Below are positions 15,647-24,473 of a stretch of DNA of 47,863 nucleotides, in pieces. Positions within the stretch are counted from its first letter, which is position 1; every line of letters starts with the position of its first letter. The translations under genes and the position numbers were made by a program. The stretch is from Bacteroidales bacterium (GTDB lineage Bacteria > Bacteroidota > Bacteroidia > Bacteroidales > UBA7960): contig PWGY01000008.1 in the NCBI GenBank assembly GCA_003554665.1, forward strand, positions 1 through 47,863. The letters run 5' to 3'. The notes beneath the pieces are model-generated. The model searched no databases. It was not told the DNA's origin and saw nothing but the letters and a program-made list of their open reading frames with translations.

Positions 15647-16603
15647 TCAGGCTTTCTGTTGGTATGTACTGATATGCCTCCTGGTCTTTGAATCATAAAT
15701 ATCAGCGATGGTAACCATGATCCCTGTTTCCTCCACGCCTCCGAAATCCTCGTTAAAAGCTGTTCCGAATGTTTTCATTGTAGGACTGAGACCCATGTAT
15801 GAATTGATCAGTGGAGGGATATTCTCCTTCCGGGCCCTTACATGATGTGACAACAAGCGGTAATTCTCCTCAAAGGTTTCTCCTGTAAAAACTTCAGACA
15901 ACTTCTCCCGGGGCGTGGTAATCGGCAACGGCTCATATGGGGCAGCCAGGTTATCATTGTCGGGGAAAAACCGGTGCATGAAATACAATATCAGGTCGCG
16001 CGCATAAGTGTCAAAATGCTGGTACATGGTCACTTTACCCAAAAAATATTTCAATTGCGGATAATCAACCACAAGGCCTCCCAGGCCATCCCACAAATTA
16101 TCCAGGGAATAGATGCTCTTCCTGTTTTCCCTGGATGGCTGGTAGGCCGGCTGCACAAAGGATCGCCCCAGCTCGATGGTATAGGGCATATAATCCCCGA
16201 TAAACTGACCGGAAAAACGGAACAAACGGGCCATGGCAATGTCAGGCACACCATCTGACCTTTTGGCCGCATCCCAGCAACAGGTAAACCGATAGCCTCC
16301 CACAATATCCCTGGCTGCAGGATCCCACACAATCAGCTGCTGGTAAGGGTTGTCACCCTGATCAAAATCATCCAGATCCAGTTCTTTGCCAGTTCCTCCG
16401 CCCGCCTGCCGGAAAGAAACCTCACGCAAACGTCCGATTTCACGCAGCACATTCGGAGCATTGCGGGCGTCCACCACATAAATCTCATTATTGCCCTTGT
16501 TGGTGTAGCGAAAAAACCTGTCATCTGTCAATTCAGCCATGAGCACATCCCTGGGCACAGGCTGAATTATCTCCCTTTCATGTTCCTTCATCTCCTTATT
16601 CAT
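15647..16603 (-). CDS. glsB: GlsB-type N-acyltransferase (glycine lipid / ornithine-lipid-like synthesis)
   Basis: A 318-residue member of the GNAT-fold acyltransferases of the hemolysin/OlsB type. Visible features: LREVSFRQAGGGTG (about residues 59-72), DIVGGYRFTC, ELGRSFVQPAYQ, and the downstream LWDGLGGLV. In Bacteroides thetaiotaomicron GlsB N-acylates glycine and works with GlsA to make glycine lipids. That assignment here rests on family resemblance and on the adjacent glsA (5 bp away). The protein is presumably cytoplasmic or peripheral at the inner membrane. Confidence 0.8.
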   Translation of the reverse strand: MNKEMKEHEREIIQPVPRDVLMAELTDDRFFRYTNKGNNEIYVVDARNAPNVLREIGRLREVSFRQAGGGTGKELDLDDFDQGDNPYQQLIVWDPAARDIVGGYRFTCCWDAAKRSDGVPDIAMARLFRFSGQFIGDYMPYTIELGRSFVQPAYQPSRENRKSIYSLDNLWDGLGGLVVDYPQLKYFLGKVTMYQHFDTYARDLILYFMHRFFPDNDNLAAPYEPLPITTPREKLSEVFTGETFEENYRLLSHHVRARKENIPPLINSYMGLSPTMKTFGTAFNEDFGGVEETGIMVTIADIYDSKTRRHISTYQQKA

Positions 16604-16608
16604 TCCGG

Positions 16609-17466
16609 TTAATCATTAAATAGCAAATTGCCGTCAGGCAACCCATAAACATGCTCTTTCATTTTCTGTGCCCACTGGTAATGGGTTTTTTCTTTGGTAA
16701 AGGTACTATATGGCACAGGCTTTCCAAAGATAATGCGGAGTTTTTTATTCTGCTGACTGAACATTTCATCAGGCAGGTACAGCATCTCCACATTGAATTT
16801 GATGCCCAGGCGCTTTCGCCATAATGCCAGGTTGTAAAAAAAATTGGAGTTTTTCCCATCAATATACACCGGCACAATATCGCGTTTGTGCTGTACAGCT
16901 TTTGTAATAAACGTCTTTTTCCATTCCAGATCGCGAATATCCTTCCCCTGCCTTCTGGATACCAGCCCTGCCGGGAAAATCAGAATCAGTTCATCTGAAG
17001 AAAAGCATTCTTCCAGTGCCCGCACAAAGCCTGCCGTATTTCTTCCGTGCTTGTTCACCGGAACAAACAACTCCTTCAGGTTATACACCTCAAGCAGAAT
17101 ATCGTTGGCCAGAAAGCGGATATCGGAACGTTTTTTCCCGATCACATGCATCAGCGCCATGCCGTCAAGCCCGCCCAGGGGGTGGTTGGATGCCACAATA
17201 TAGCGACCGGAGGCCGGAATCAACTCCTCATTGACCACTTCAATGTTAAGCTCAAAATGATCAGTCAAAATACGCTCAATGAACTCAAGGCCGCTGAGAT
17301 TACGATAATCCTCCAGGACCTGATTGATTTCATCCTGGTGTATGATCCGTTTAAGGTACCGAACCAAAGGCCCGGGAACCAGGTAATAGGCCTTCCCGGC
17401 TTTGGATCTCAACACTTTATCGATATCGATCAGCTGTTGTTTTGGCTGATCTGTTTTCACAGTCAT
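16609..17466 (-). CDS. glsA: GlsA-type O-acyltransferase (PlsC-like domain)
   Basis: A 285-residue acyltransferase with the catalytic motif NHPLGGLDG, the His-x5-Asp variant used by this subfamily rather than classic HX4D. FPAGLVSRRQGKDIRDLEWKK-type motifs follow, including the PAG acceptor-binding turn; KNSNFFYNLALWRKRLGIKF lies near residue 205. In Bacteroides GlsA O-acylates the product of GlsB. ATG 17466 is chosen because upstream in-frame ATGs (17481, 17517) would add a hydrophobic stretch not expected in the family. It is the first gene of a two-gene unit ending at the terminator near 15601. Confidence 0.8.
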   Translation of the reverse strand: MTVKTDQPKQQLIDIDKVLRSKAGKAYYLVPGPLVRYLKRIIHQDEINQVLEDYRNLSGLEFIERILTDHFELNIEVVNEELIPASGRYIVASNHPLGGLDGMALMHVIGKKRSDIRFLANDILLEVYNLKELFVPVNKHGRNTAGFVRALEECFSSDELILIFPAGLVSRRQGKDIRDLEWKKTFITKAVQHKRDIVPVYIDGKNSNFFYNLALWRKRLGIKFNVEMLYLPDEMFSQQNKKLRIIFGKPVPYSTFTKEKTHYQWAQKMKEHVYGLPDGNLLFND

Positions 17467-17667
17467 TCCGGCTTCTTCCATCGCCACCAAAAATAAGAAA
17501 TAACTTTCAAAGTTCATACAACGGAGCCGCACCCGGGCACAGAGAGCCCACCTGCACCCAAATCACTCCACAACACCAACACCACCCTCAATGCACTGTA
17601 ATTCAACTTTTTATGTCATCAAAAACCATAACACCCCCCTCCCTGAAGCCAAAAAGTTATTAACAAT

Positions 17668-17702
17668 GTGGGAAAAAGTGGTAAAAAGTGGTAAAAAGTG
17701 GT
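17668..17702 (+). promoter_or_regulatory. MraZ boxes: four GTGG(G/T)A repeats, 10-bp spacing
   Basis: GTGGG at 17668 and GTGGT at 17678, 17688 and 17698, each separated by AAAAA, give a strict 10-bp period. MraZ (first gene of this cluster) is known in other bacteria to bind tandem GTG-containing boxes with this spacing ahead of its own operon. The boxes end 48 nt before the mraZ ATG and sit where a -33 element would lie, so binding would be expected to block transcription. Autoregulation is inferred by homology. Confidence 0.8.
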
Positions 17703-17719
17703 AATTTTATATCTATATT

Positions 17720-17728
17720 TACACTTTG
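17720..17728 (+). promoter_or_regulatory. Probable -7 region of the dcw promoter
   Basis: TACACTTTG resembles TAnnTTTG with one extra spacer base, 22 nt before the mraZ start and just downstream of the MraZ boxes. No TTTG is seen at -33; that interval is occupied by the boxes. Confidence 0.4.
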
Positions 17729-17750
17729 AAAACGGTTAAGCGCGATACCA

Positions 17751-18227
17751 ATGACACACCTCCTTGGTGAATTTGATTGCAGAATCGACACCAAAGGCCG
17801 CTTTATGCTTCCCTCGGGATTAAAAAAGCAACTGGGGCCTGGTGATCAGGATCGCTTTGTCGTTAACCGCGGCTTTGAAACAAACCTTACGCTCTACCCG
17901 GAGAGCGAATGGCTGAAAATATCGCGCGAAGTTAACTCCCTGAACCTGTATAACAAAAAAAACCGGGAGTTCGTCCGTTACTTTTTCCGGGGGGCGAAGG
18001 AGCTCCGTCTTGATCCGGCAGGCAGGTTACTGCTGCCAAAGTCATTGATCGATTACGGAGAGATTCAGAAGGAAATCGTTCTTTTAGCATATGGAAGACG
18101 CATAGAAATTTGGGCCAAAGAGGCTTATGAAGGTTTGCTGGCCAGTGAACCTGAAGACTTTTCTTCACTGGCTGAGGAAGTGATGGGGAAAGTTAACCAA
18201 ACACCCGGAGGTGAAGATGTATCATAG
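17751..18227 (+). CDS. mraZ: Transcriptional regulator MraZ
   Basis: A 158-residue protein with two tandem SpoVT/AbrB-like halves. The first carries GEFDCRIDTKGRFMLPSGLK (residues 6-25), the second ELRLDPAGRLLLPKSL (about 86-101); both show the DxxGRxxLP signature. MraZ forms ring-like oligomers and binds the boxes found just upstream (17668-17702), controlling the dcw cluster. Start ATG 17751. Its end overlaps rsmH by 11 nt. Confidence 0.95.
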   Translation: MTHLLGEFDCRIDTKGRFMLPSGLKKQLGPGDQDRFVVNRGFETNLTLYPESEWLKISREVNSLNLYNKKNREFVRYFFRGAKELRLDPAGRLLLPKSLIDYGEIQKEIVLLAYGRRIEIWAKEAYEGLLASEPEDFSSLAEEVMGKVNQTPGGEDVS

Positions 18228-19125
18228 TCCGGTTATGCTGGAAGCTGCCATTGACGGATTGTCACTGGTGCCCGGCGGCACATATGTGGATGCCACGTAC
18301 GGGGGCGGAGGACATTCAGCCGCAATACTTGAACGGCTGGGTGAAGGAAAACTTATCGCTTTTGACCAGGATGAAGATGCCCGCAGGAACATTCGGGATG
18401 ACCCCAGGCTGACATTTCTTGATCACAACTTCAGGTACATGAAAAACCTCCTGAAGTTTCATGGTTATCTGCCGGTTGACGGCATCCTTGCTGACCTCGG
18501 TGTTTCATCGTATCAGTTTGACCAGGCGTCAAGGGGTTTCTCCACAAGGTCGGAAGGTCCGCTCGACATGCGGATGAACCAGCAGGCTCACCTGAGTGCG
18601 GCAGATATCCTCAACACCTATGATGACAAACAACTGGCCGGGCTGTTTTACACCTATGGTGAACTGAAAAATTCACGCAGGATTGCCGCAGCCATCATTG
18701 ACTACCGCCGGACTAAACCCTTTGAAACCACCACAGAACTGACCGGGCTGCTTGAAAAAATGGCACCCAGGGGCAGGGAGAACAAATTCCTTGCCCAGGC
18801 TTTTCAGGCCCTACGCATTGAGGTCAACCAGGAGCTTGATTCACTGAAGGAACTGCTGACACAAAGCACCGGGGTACTGAAAAGCGGCGGAAGAATGGTC
18901 ATCATTGCCTATCACTCCCTTGAAGACCGGCTGGTAAAAAACTATATAAAAACAGGAAACTTCAGCGGGAAACCGGAAAAAGATTTTTACGGGAATTTGA
19001 TCCGGCCATTTGAGCCGGTGGGGAAAGTGCAAACAGCCGACAAAAAGGAAATCGCGGAAAACCCAAGGGCAAGAAGCGCCAAACTCAGGATCGCAGAAAA
19101 AGTAGATCAAAATGGCAGGGAATAA
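18217..19125 (+). CDS. rsmH: 16S rRNA (cytosine-1402-N4)-methyltransferase
   Basis: A 302-residue SAM-dependent methyltransferase (formerly MraW). Motifs: HSPVML at the N-terminus, SAM motif DATYGGGGHSAAIL, DLGVSSYQFD, RGFSTRSEGPLDMRM, and AYHSLEDRLVKNY near the C-terminus. ATG 18217 is chosen over GTG 18211 because a strong Shine-Dalgarno GGAGG (18207-18211) is spaced correctly for it. Overlaps both mraZ and ftsL, consistent with one transcript. Confidence 0.95.
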   Translation: MYHSPVMLEAAIDGLSLVPGGTYVDATYGGGGHSAAILERLGEGKLIAFDQDEDARRNIRDDPRLTFLDHNFRYMKNLLKFHGYLPVDGILADLGVSSYQFDQASRGFSTRSEGPLDMRMNQQAHLSAADILNTYDDKQLAGLFYTYGELKNSRRIAAAIIDYRRTKPFETTTELTGLLEKMAPRGRENKFLAQAFQALRIEVNQELDSLKELLTQSTGVLKSGGRMVIIAYHSLEDRLVKNYIKTGNFSGKPEKDFYGNLIRPFEPVGKVQTADKKEIAENPRARSAKLRIAEKVDQNGRE

Positions 19126-19522
19126 ATTTAAAAAACAGCAAAAAGAGAAAAAACGCCCAGGCAATGGCAGCACAGGGCGCTTTTTTGCCGGACTGCTTGA
19201 TGGCAGCCTGATTACCGGCAAATCTGCTCCATCATTGCTTCCTTTCATATTTTACCTGTCTGGCCTGGCTCTGTTTCTGATTTTCAATGCATACTATGCA
19301 GAAAAAAAGGCAAGGGAGGCAGACCGGTTACAGCAGGAGATGACTGCCCTGCGAATCAGGTATGTGCATGTCAAATCCGAGTATATGTACCTGACAAACC
19401 GTTCAGAGATCTCAAGAAGACTAAAAACCCGGGGGTTTGTTGAGCCCAAAGAACCCCCCATGCCGGTTTATGAGGTAAATAAAGACAAAAGCTTAATGAA
19501 CAGACTTCTGGGGCGCAACTGA
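19112..19522 (+). CDS. ftsL: FtsL-like cell division protein
   Basis: A 136-residue small bitopic protein in the ftsL position between rsmH and ftsI. It has a Lys-rich cytoplasmic head (residues 1-40), one transmembrane helix (about 43-60, LPFIFYLSGLALFLIFNA) and a coiled-coil-prone segment with heptad-like spacing (AEKKAREADRLQQEMTAL). The length and shape fit the Bacteroidota FtsL family, whose sequence is weakly conserved. It should act with FtsQ at the divisome. Overlaps rsmH by 14 nt. Confidence 0.8.
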   Translation: MAGNKFKKQQKEKKRPGNGSTGRFFAGLLDGSLITGKSAPSLLPFIFYLSGLALFLIFNAYYAEKKAREADRLQQEMTALRIRYVHVKSEYMYLTNRSEISRRLKTRGFVEPKEPPMPVYEVNKDKSLMNRLLGRN

Positions 19523-19539
19523 ATAGGCGCAACTGAATA
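19512..19539 (+). repeat. Perfect 14-bp tandem duplication spanning the ftsL stop
   Basis: GGCGCAACTGAATA occurs at 19512-19525 and again, directly abutting, at 19526-19539. The TGA stop of ftsL lies in the first copy; the second copy is untranslated. It looks like a recent slippage or duplication. Confidence 0.85.
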
Positions 19540-19576
19540 ATTAAGACGAGCAAAACAGCTGCAGAAAAAAAGGATC

Positions 19577-21682
19577 GTGGAACAAAAAAGCGACATATTG
19601 TGGAGAATTCGCCTGATTTATTTTATGATGGCCATGATCGCTGTGGTCATTATCGGCAAAGTTCTTTACATACAACTCATAGAAGGTGAGTACTGGAAAG
19701 AACGCTCACGTTCTGCCACCATGCGCTATGTAAGCATTGAAGCTGCCAGAGGCGATATTTGCGCGGATGACGGAAGGTTGCTGGCTACCAGCGTTCCTGT
19801 TTACGAACTCCGTATGGACCTCAGCCATTCAGTTGTTTCCGACCAGTTGTTTTCTGACAATGTGGATTCACTTGCGTACCGGCTTTCCAGGTTATTCGGC
19901 GACCGCAGTGAAGAGCGGTATCGCAGGGATCTGCTCAGGGCAAGGCAAAACAATGAACGTTACTACCTGATTAAGCGCAATGTAACCTGGGATCAGCTTC
20001 AGCAGGCAAGGCAATTCCCCCTGTTCCGGCTTGGACGTTTTGGCGGCGGGCTCATTGTCAACGAAAGAACGAGACGTGAAATGCCCTACCAGACCATGGC
20101 TGCCCGGACGGTCGGATACGAACGGGAGGGCATCTATGTGGGCCTGGAGGGAGCTTACAGGGAATACCTGGAAGGAGTACAGGGAAAAAGACTGATGCAG
20201 CGTCTGAGTGGCGGAACCTGGATGCCAATCAGCGACCAGAACGAGATCCGGCCACAAAACGGGAAAGACCTGATTACCACAATCAACGTTGAGATACAAG
20301 ACATTACAGAAAAAGCCCTGCTGAGGCAATTGCAGCGATTCCGTGCCAGTCATGGAACAGCAGTGGTCATGGAGGTGGCAACCGGTAAAGTCAAAGCCAT
20401 TTCAAACCTTCAGCGGAATCAAGCCGGAAACAGGTATGACGAAACATACAATTTTGCAATAGGACAAAGCACTGAACCCGGCTCCACATTTAAACTGGCT
20501 TCTGTCATTACTGCCCTGGAAGATGGTTTGGTCAGCCCTGACGACTACATTGATACGGGTGAAGGCAGCATCACCTATTACAACCGGGTGATGAGAGATG
20601 TCAACGAAGAAGGTCATGGCAACATACCGGTTCGTGAGGCATTTGCACTGTCTTCCAACGTGGGGATGTCCCAGATCATTTACCAGGCATACAAAGAAAA
20701 CCCTGAACGTTTTGTTGAACAGCTCAGGCGGCTTGGCCTGCACGAGCCCCTTGGCCTCGAAATATCCGGCGAAGGCCAGCCAATCATTCGTGAACCCGGA
20801 AACCAGGGGTGGTCAAACCTTTCTCTTCCCTGGATGGCCATCGGATATGAAGTTTCACTGACTCCATTACAAACTTTGACATTATATAATTCCGTGGCCA
20901 ATAACGGAAGAATGATGAAGCCCATGTTTGTGAGCGAAATCCGTCAGGCAGGACGAACTGTCAGGAAGTTTTCACCCACAGTTATGAATCGCAGCATTGC
21001 GGGCAACCGCACCATCGGCCATGCACAGGAAATGCTGAATGAAGTTGTCGAAAACGGAACAGCAAAAAACATCCGGACTGATGCATACCCCATTGCCGGG
21101 AAAACCGGAACAGCCCAGATTGCACAGGCAGGTCAGGGCTACAGGGGCCCCTCAGGCACACATTACCAGGCCTCTTTTGTGGGTTACTTTCCGGCAAACG
21201 ACCCCGTTTACAGCTGCATCATTATGATCAATAACCCCCGGGGGTTCATATATACAGGAAGCCAGGTTGCAGCACCGGCTTTCAGGGAAATTGCCGATAA
21301 AATGTACGCTGCACAGCTTTTTATGGCTCCGGAAGAGGAGCAGGAGGTCATGATGACTTCGTTGCCGGGTTTCCGGAGCGGACACATGGAAGACCTTCGT
21401 ACAATTTATGCTCCGTTTGACGTGCGCATCTCAGATGAAACTGCTGAAGGTCAATGGGTGCGGGCCATTCATTCTGATGACACCATCAGGCTGGAAGACC
21501 GTGAGTTCATCGAAAACCTGGTGCCTGAAGTAGTGGGAATGGGGCTGAGAGATGCCGTTCACGTATTGGAAAATGCCGGCCTGCGGGTACGTTTCAGCGG
21601 CCGGGGAGTGGTCAAAAGGCAAAGCATACCTCCCGGAAGAAGAATCAATGCAGGAAACATTATTTACCTGGAACTGTCATAA
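19577..21682 (+). CDS. ftsI: Penicillin-binding protein 3 / FtsI septal transpeptidase with PASTA domain
   Basis: A 701-residue class B PBP. A short cytoplasmic head and one TM helix (about residues 14-34) lead into a pedestal domain and then the transpeptidase domain, with S303-T-F-K306 as the active-site SxxK, SSN at 359-361, and KTGT at 509-512. A C-terminal PASTA domain (about 640-701, VPEVVGMGLRDAVHVLENAG) is typical of the Bacteroidota form. It crosslinks septal peptidoglycan in the periplasm. Start is GTG 19577, preceded by AAGGA; no earlier in-frame ATG gives a better start. Confidence 0.94.
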   Translation: MEQKSDILWRIRLIYFMMAMIAVVIIGKVLYIQLIEGEYWKERSRSATMRYVSIEAARGDICADDGRLLATSVPVYELRMDLSHSVVSDQLFSDNVDSLAYRLSRLFGDRSEERYRRDLLRARQNNERYYLIKRNVTWDQLQQARQFPLFRLGRFGGGLIVNERTRREMPYQTMAARTVGYEREGIYVGLEGAYREYLEGVQGKRLMQRLSGGTWMPISDQNEIRPQNGKDLITTINVEIQDITEKALLRQLQRFRASHGTAVVMEVATGKVKAISNLQRNQAGNRYDETYNFAIGQSTEPGSTFKLASVITALEDGLVSPDDYIDTGEGSITYYNRVMRDVNEEGHGNIPVREAFALSSNVGMSQIIYQAYKENPERFVEQLRRLGLHEPLGLEISGEGQPIIREPGNQGWSNLSLPWMAIGYEVSLTPLQTLTLYNSVANNGRMMKPMFVSEIRQAGRTVRKFSPTVMNRSIAGNRTIGHAQEMLNEVVENGTAKNIRTDAYPIAGKTGTAQIAQAGQGYRGPSGTHYQASFVGYFPANDPVYSCIIMINNPRGFIYTGSQVAAPAFREIADKMYAAQLFMAPEEEQEVMMTSLPGFRSGHMEDLRTIYAPFDVRISDETAEGQWVRAIHSDDTIRLEDREFIENLVPEVVGMGLRDAVHVLENAGLRVRFSGRGVVKRQSIPPGRRINAGNIIYLELS

Positions 21683-21694
21683 TAACAAGGAACC

Positions 21695-23164
21695 ATGCCG
21701 CGAGAAAAACAACTTAGTGATATTCTCTACCGAACAGGAGTAAAAGAGACCTGGGGCACCCCCCATTGTGGCATATTGTCTGTTGCCGCCGACTCCAGGG
21801 AGGTCAGCCCCGGAGCACTCTTTATTGCAGTCAAAGGGCTAACCACAGATGGTCATCAATACATCGGTGATGCGATAGAGAAAGGAGCAAGGGCAATCAT
21901 GTGTGAAACCATGCCCGCAGAGCTGGTGCCGGGGATAAGCTATATCCGGGTATTTGATACAACCTCCGGAATGGCGGCAGCGGCTGCAAACTTTTATGAC
22001 AATCCATCCGAACAGCTAAAACTGATAGGTGTTACAGGCACCAATGGCAAAACAACCACCGTACGCTTACTGCACGAGGTTTTTACCCGGCTCGGCCACA
22101 CCTGCGGACTCATCTCCACCATCAGCAACAAAGTAGGAACAACAGAGTCACCAGCCCGCTACACCACCCCGGATGCGCTATCTGTCAACAAACTCCTGAG
22201 ACAAATGGTTGATGCAGGCTGCGACCATGCATTTATGGAAGTGAGTTCCCACGCATTAACCCAGAGAAGAACCGAAGGCCTCCATTTTACCGGTGCCATT
22301 TTCACCAATATTTCGCATGACCACCTGGATTATCACCAAACCTTCAGGGAATACCTTCAGGCAAAACAATTGCTTTTCAATAAACTGAGCAACACAGCCT
22401 TTGCACTGACCAACCTGGACGACAAAAACGGGATGATTGCTCTGCAAAACACAAAAGCCACCGTAAAAACTTACAGCCTGAGAGCAATGGCCGACTTTAA
22501 AGGAAAAATCCTGGACAACAGTTTTGAAGGACTTCATTTACATATCGGCAAACATGAAGTATGGAGCCAGCTGACCGGCCGGTTCAACGCCTACAATATT
22601 CTTGCGGTGTACGGGGCAGGTTGTATGCTTGGCAAAGAATCTGACACTCTGCTTACCACCATCAGTGCCTGCGAAGCACCTGCCGGCCGTTTCGAGTATT
22701 TCCGCAATAAAAGTAAGATTACCGGCATCGTGGATTATGCACACACCCCCGATGCACTGGAAAATGTATTGAAAAACATCAATGAGATCAGGCAGGCCCC
22801 CGGAAAGCTGATCACAGTGATCGGGTGCGGGGGCGACAGAGATAAAGCCAAAAGGCCTTCCATGGCAACCATTGCTGCCGGCTACAGCGACCAGGTCATC
22901 TTTACCAGCGACAACCCCCGCACTGAAGATCCGGAAGCCATCATCAGCGACATGATCGCCGGACTGGAAGCCGATCCGACCCTGAAGCAGAAATACATCA
23001 CCATTACCAATAGAAAAGAAGCAATTAATGTGGCCTGTGTAATGGCCAGAGAAGGAGACATCATCCTGGTGGCAGGAAAAGGCCATGAAAAATACCAGGA
23101 AATCAACGGGGTCAGGCATCCCTTTGATGACAAAGCTTTGTTACAGGAATTTTTAAACAGATAA
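21695..23164 (+). CDS. murE: UDP-MurNAc-L-Ala-D-Glu:meso-diaminopimelate ligase
   Basis: A 489-residue three-domain Mur ligase. ATP-binding loop GVTGTNGKTTTVRLL (about residues 111-125); the TTPD and EVSSHAL elements of the substrate site; and the C-terminal-domain motif D406-N-P-R409, which in characterised MurE enzymes selects meso-diaminopimelate rather than lysine. The peptidoglycan is therefore predicted to be DAP type. It provides a useful contrast with the damaged murD two genes downstream: all three Mur ligase domains are intact here. 12 bp after ftsI. Confidence 0.96.
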   Translation: MPREKQLSDILYRTGVKETWGTPHCGILSVAADSREVSPGALFIAVKGLTTDGHQYIGDAIEKGARAIMCETMPAELVPGISYIRVFDTTSGMAAAAANFYDNPSEQLKLIGVTGTNGKTTTVRLLHEVFTRLGHTCGLISTISNKVGTTESPARYTTPDALSVNKLLRQMVDAGCDHAFMEVSSHALTQRRTEGLHFTGAIFTNISHDHLDYHQTFREYLQAKQLLFNKLSNTAFALTNLDDKNGMIALQNTKATVKTYSLRAMADFKGKILDNSFEGLHLHIGKHEVWSQLTGRFNAYNILAVYGAGCMLGKESDTLLTTISACEAPAGRFEYFRNKSKITGIVDYAHTPDALENVLKNINEIRQAPGKLITVIGCGGDRDKAKRPSMATIAAGYSDQVIFTSDNPRTEDPEAIISDMIAGLEADPTLKQKYITITNRKEAINVACVMAREGDIILVAGKGHEKYQEINGVRHPFDDKALLQEFLNR

Positions 23165-23167
23165 ACC

Positions 23168-24424
23168 ATGCTTTACCCCTTGTTTGAATTTCTGGATCAG
23201 GCCTATGATCTTCCCGGCGCCGGGGTGTTTCAATACATCTCCTTCCGGGCCGGCATGGCAATCATTTTCTCCCTGTTCATTACCATGATATCAGGGAAAT
23301 ACATCATCCGTTTCCTCAAAAAGAAACAGGTGGGTGAGAATGTAAGAGACCTCGGGCTTGAAGGCCAGGTAAGCAAAGCCGGAACGCCCACAATGGGCGG
23401 ACTGATCATCATCGCGGCCATCGTGATCCCTACCCTGCTTTTTGCCAGGCTGAACAACATCTATATTATACTGATGCTGATATCCACCTTATGGCTGGGT
23501 GCAATCGGATTCATTGACGATTACATTAAAGTATTTAAAAAAGACAAAAAAGGGCTTCACGGCAAATTCAAAATCCTGGGACAGATCACCCTGGGCATCA
23601 TTGTCGGAGCAACGCTCTACTTTCATGAGGGCGTGGTGATACGTGAAAAACCTGACACCCCGCTTGAGTTTATCAGCACAAGCGAGATCCTTGAAATGGA
23701 GGGGGTAACCGATCCGGACTCCCCCTTCCCGGTGGAATCAGTCAAATCAACCAAAACCAGTATCCCCTTCCTGAAAGACAATGAGTTCGATTACGCGGAA
23801 CTTTTGCGTTTTCTTGGAGCCGGTTACGAACGCTGGGCGTTTCTGATCTTCATCCCCATTGTGATACTCATCATAACGGCCGTTTCCAACGGGGCAAACA
23901 TTACCGACGGGCTGGACGGGCTGGCCACCGGAAACTCAGCCATCATTGGAGCCACCCTGGGGGTGCTGGCCTATGTATCCGGCAATATGGTATTTGCAGA
24001 TTACCTGAACATCATGTACATACCCCATACAGGAGAGCTGGTGATCTTTATTGCGGCATTTTCCGGCGCCTGTATAGGCTTTCTGTGGTACAACTCCTAC
24101 CCTGCCCAGGTATTTATGGGAGACACCGGCAGCCTGTCGCTGGGAGGAATCATCGCCGTATTTGCCATTGTGATCAGGAAAGAGCTCCTCATTCCCATAC
24201 TTTGCGGTGTGTTTTTTATGGAAAGCCTTTCTGTGATCATGCAGGTCACCTGGTTTAAGTACACCAAAAAACGCTTCGGAGAGGGGCGGCGCATTTTCAA
24301 AATGGCACCACTTCATCACCACTATCAGATGAAAGGCGTTCACGAGGCAAAAATTGTTCAACGTTTTTTTATCATCGGGATTATGCTTGCATTGTTTTCG
24401 GTCATAACCCTCAAACTTAGGTAA
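23168..24424 (+). CDS. mraY: Phospho-N-acetylmuramoyl-pentapeptide-transferase
   Basis: A 418-residue polytopic membrane enzyme that makes lipid I from UDP-MurNAc-pentapeptide and undecaprenyl phosphate. About ten hydrophobic helices; family motifs [31 protein letters not shown], and the HHHY catalytic cluster in APLHHHYQ. The loop near residues 150-200 is extended, giving the roughly 420-residue length usual in Bacteroidota. Start ATG 23168, 3 bp after murE. Its TAA stop is overlapped by an ATG (24424) that opens only a 17-codon frame, discussed with murD. Confidence 0.96.
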   Translation: MLYPLFEFLDQAYDLPGAGVFQYISFRAGMAIIFSLFITMISGKYIIRFLKKKQVGENVRDLGLEGQVSKAGTPTMGGLIIIAAIVIPTLLFARLNNIYIILMLISTLWLGAIGFIDDYIKVFKKDKKGLHGKFKILGQITLGIIVGATLYFHEGVVIREKPDTPLEFISTSEILEMEGVTDPDSPFPVESVKSTKTSIPFLKDNEFDYAELLRFLGAGYERWAFLIFIPIVILIITAVSNGANITDGLDGLATGNSAIIGATLGVLAYVSGNMVFADYLNIMYIPHTGELVIFIAAFSGACIGFLWYNSYPAQVFMGDTGSLSLGGIIAVFAIVIRKELLIPILCGVFFMESLSVIMQVTWFKYTKKRFGEGRRIFKMAPLHHHYQMKGVHEAKIVQRFFIIGIMLALFSVITLKLR

Positions 24425-24473
24425 TGACCGGCATCCCGGAAAATAATTACACAATAACAGGTAAAGCAGACAA

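Noticed and set aside
17668..17702. Short phased repeats as a CRISPR array
   Set aside because: Repeats are 5-6 bp with 10-bp period and no unique spacers; they fit MraZ boxes.
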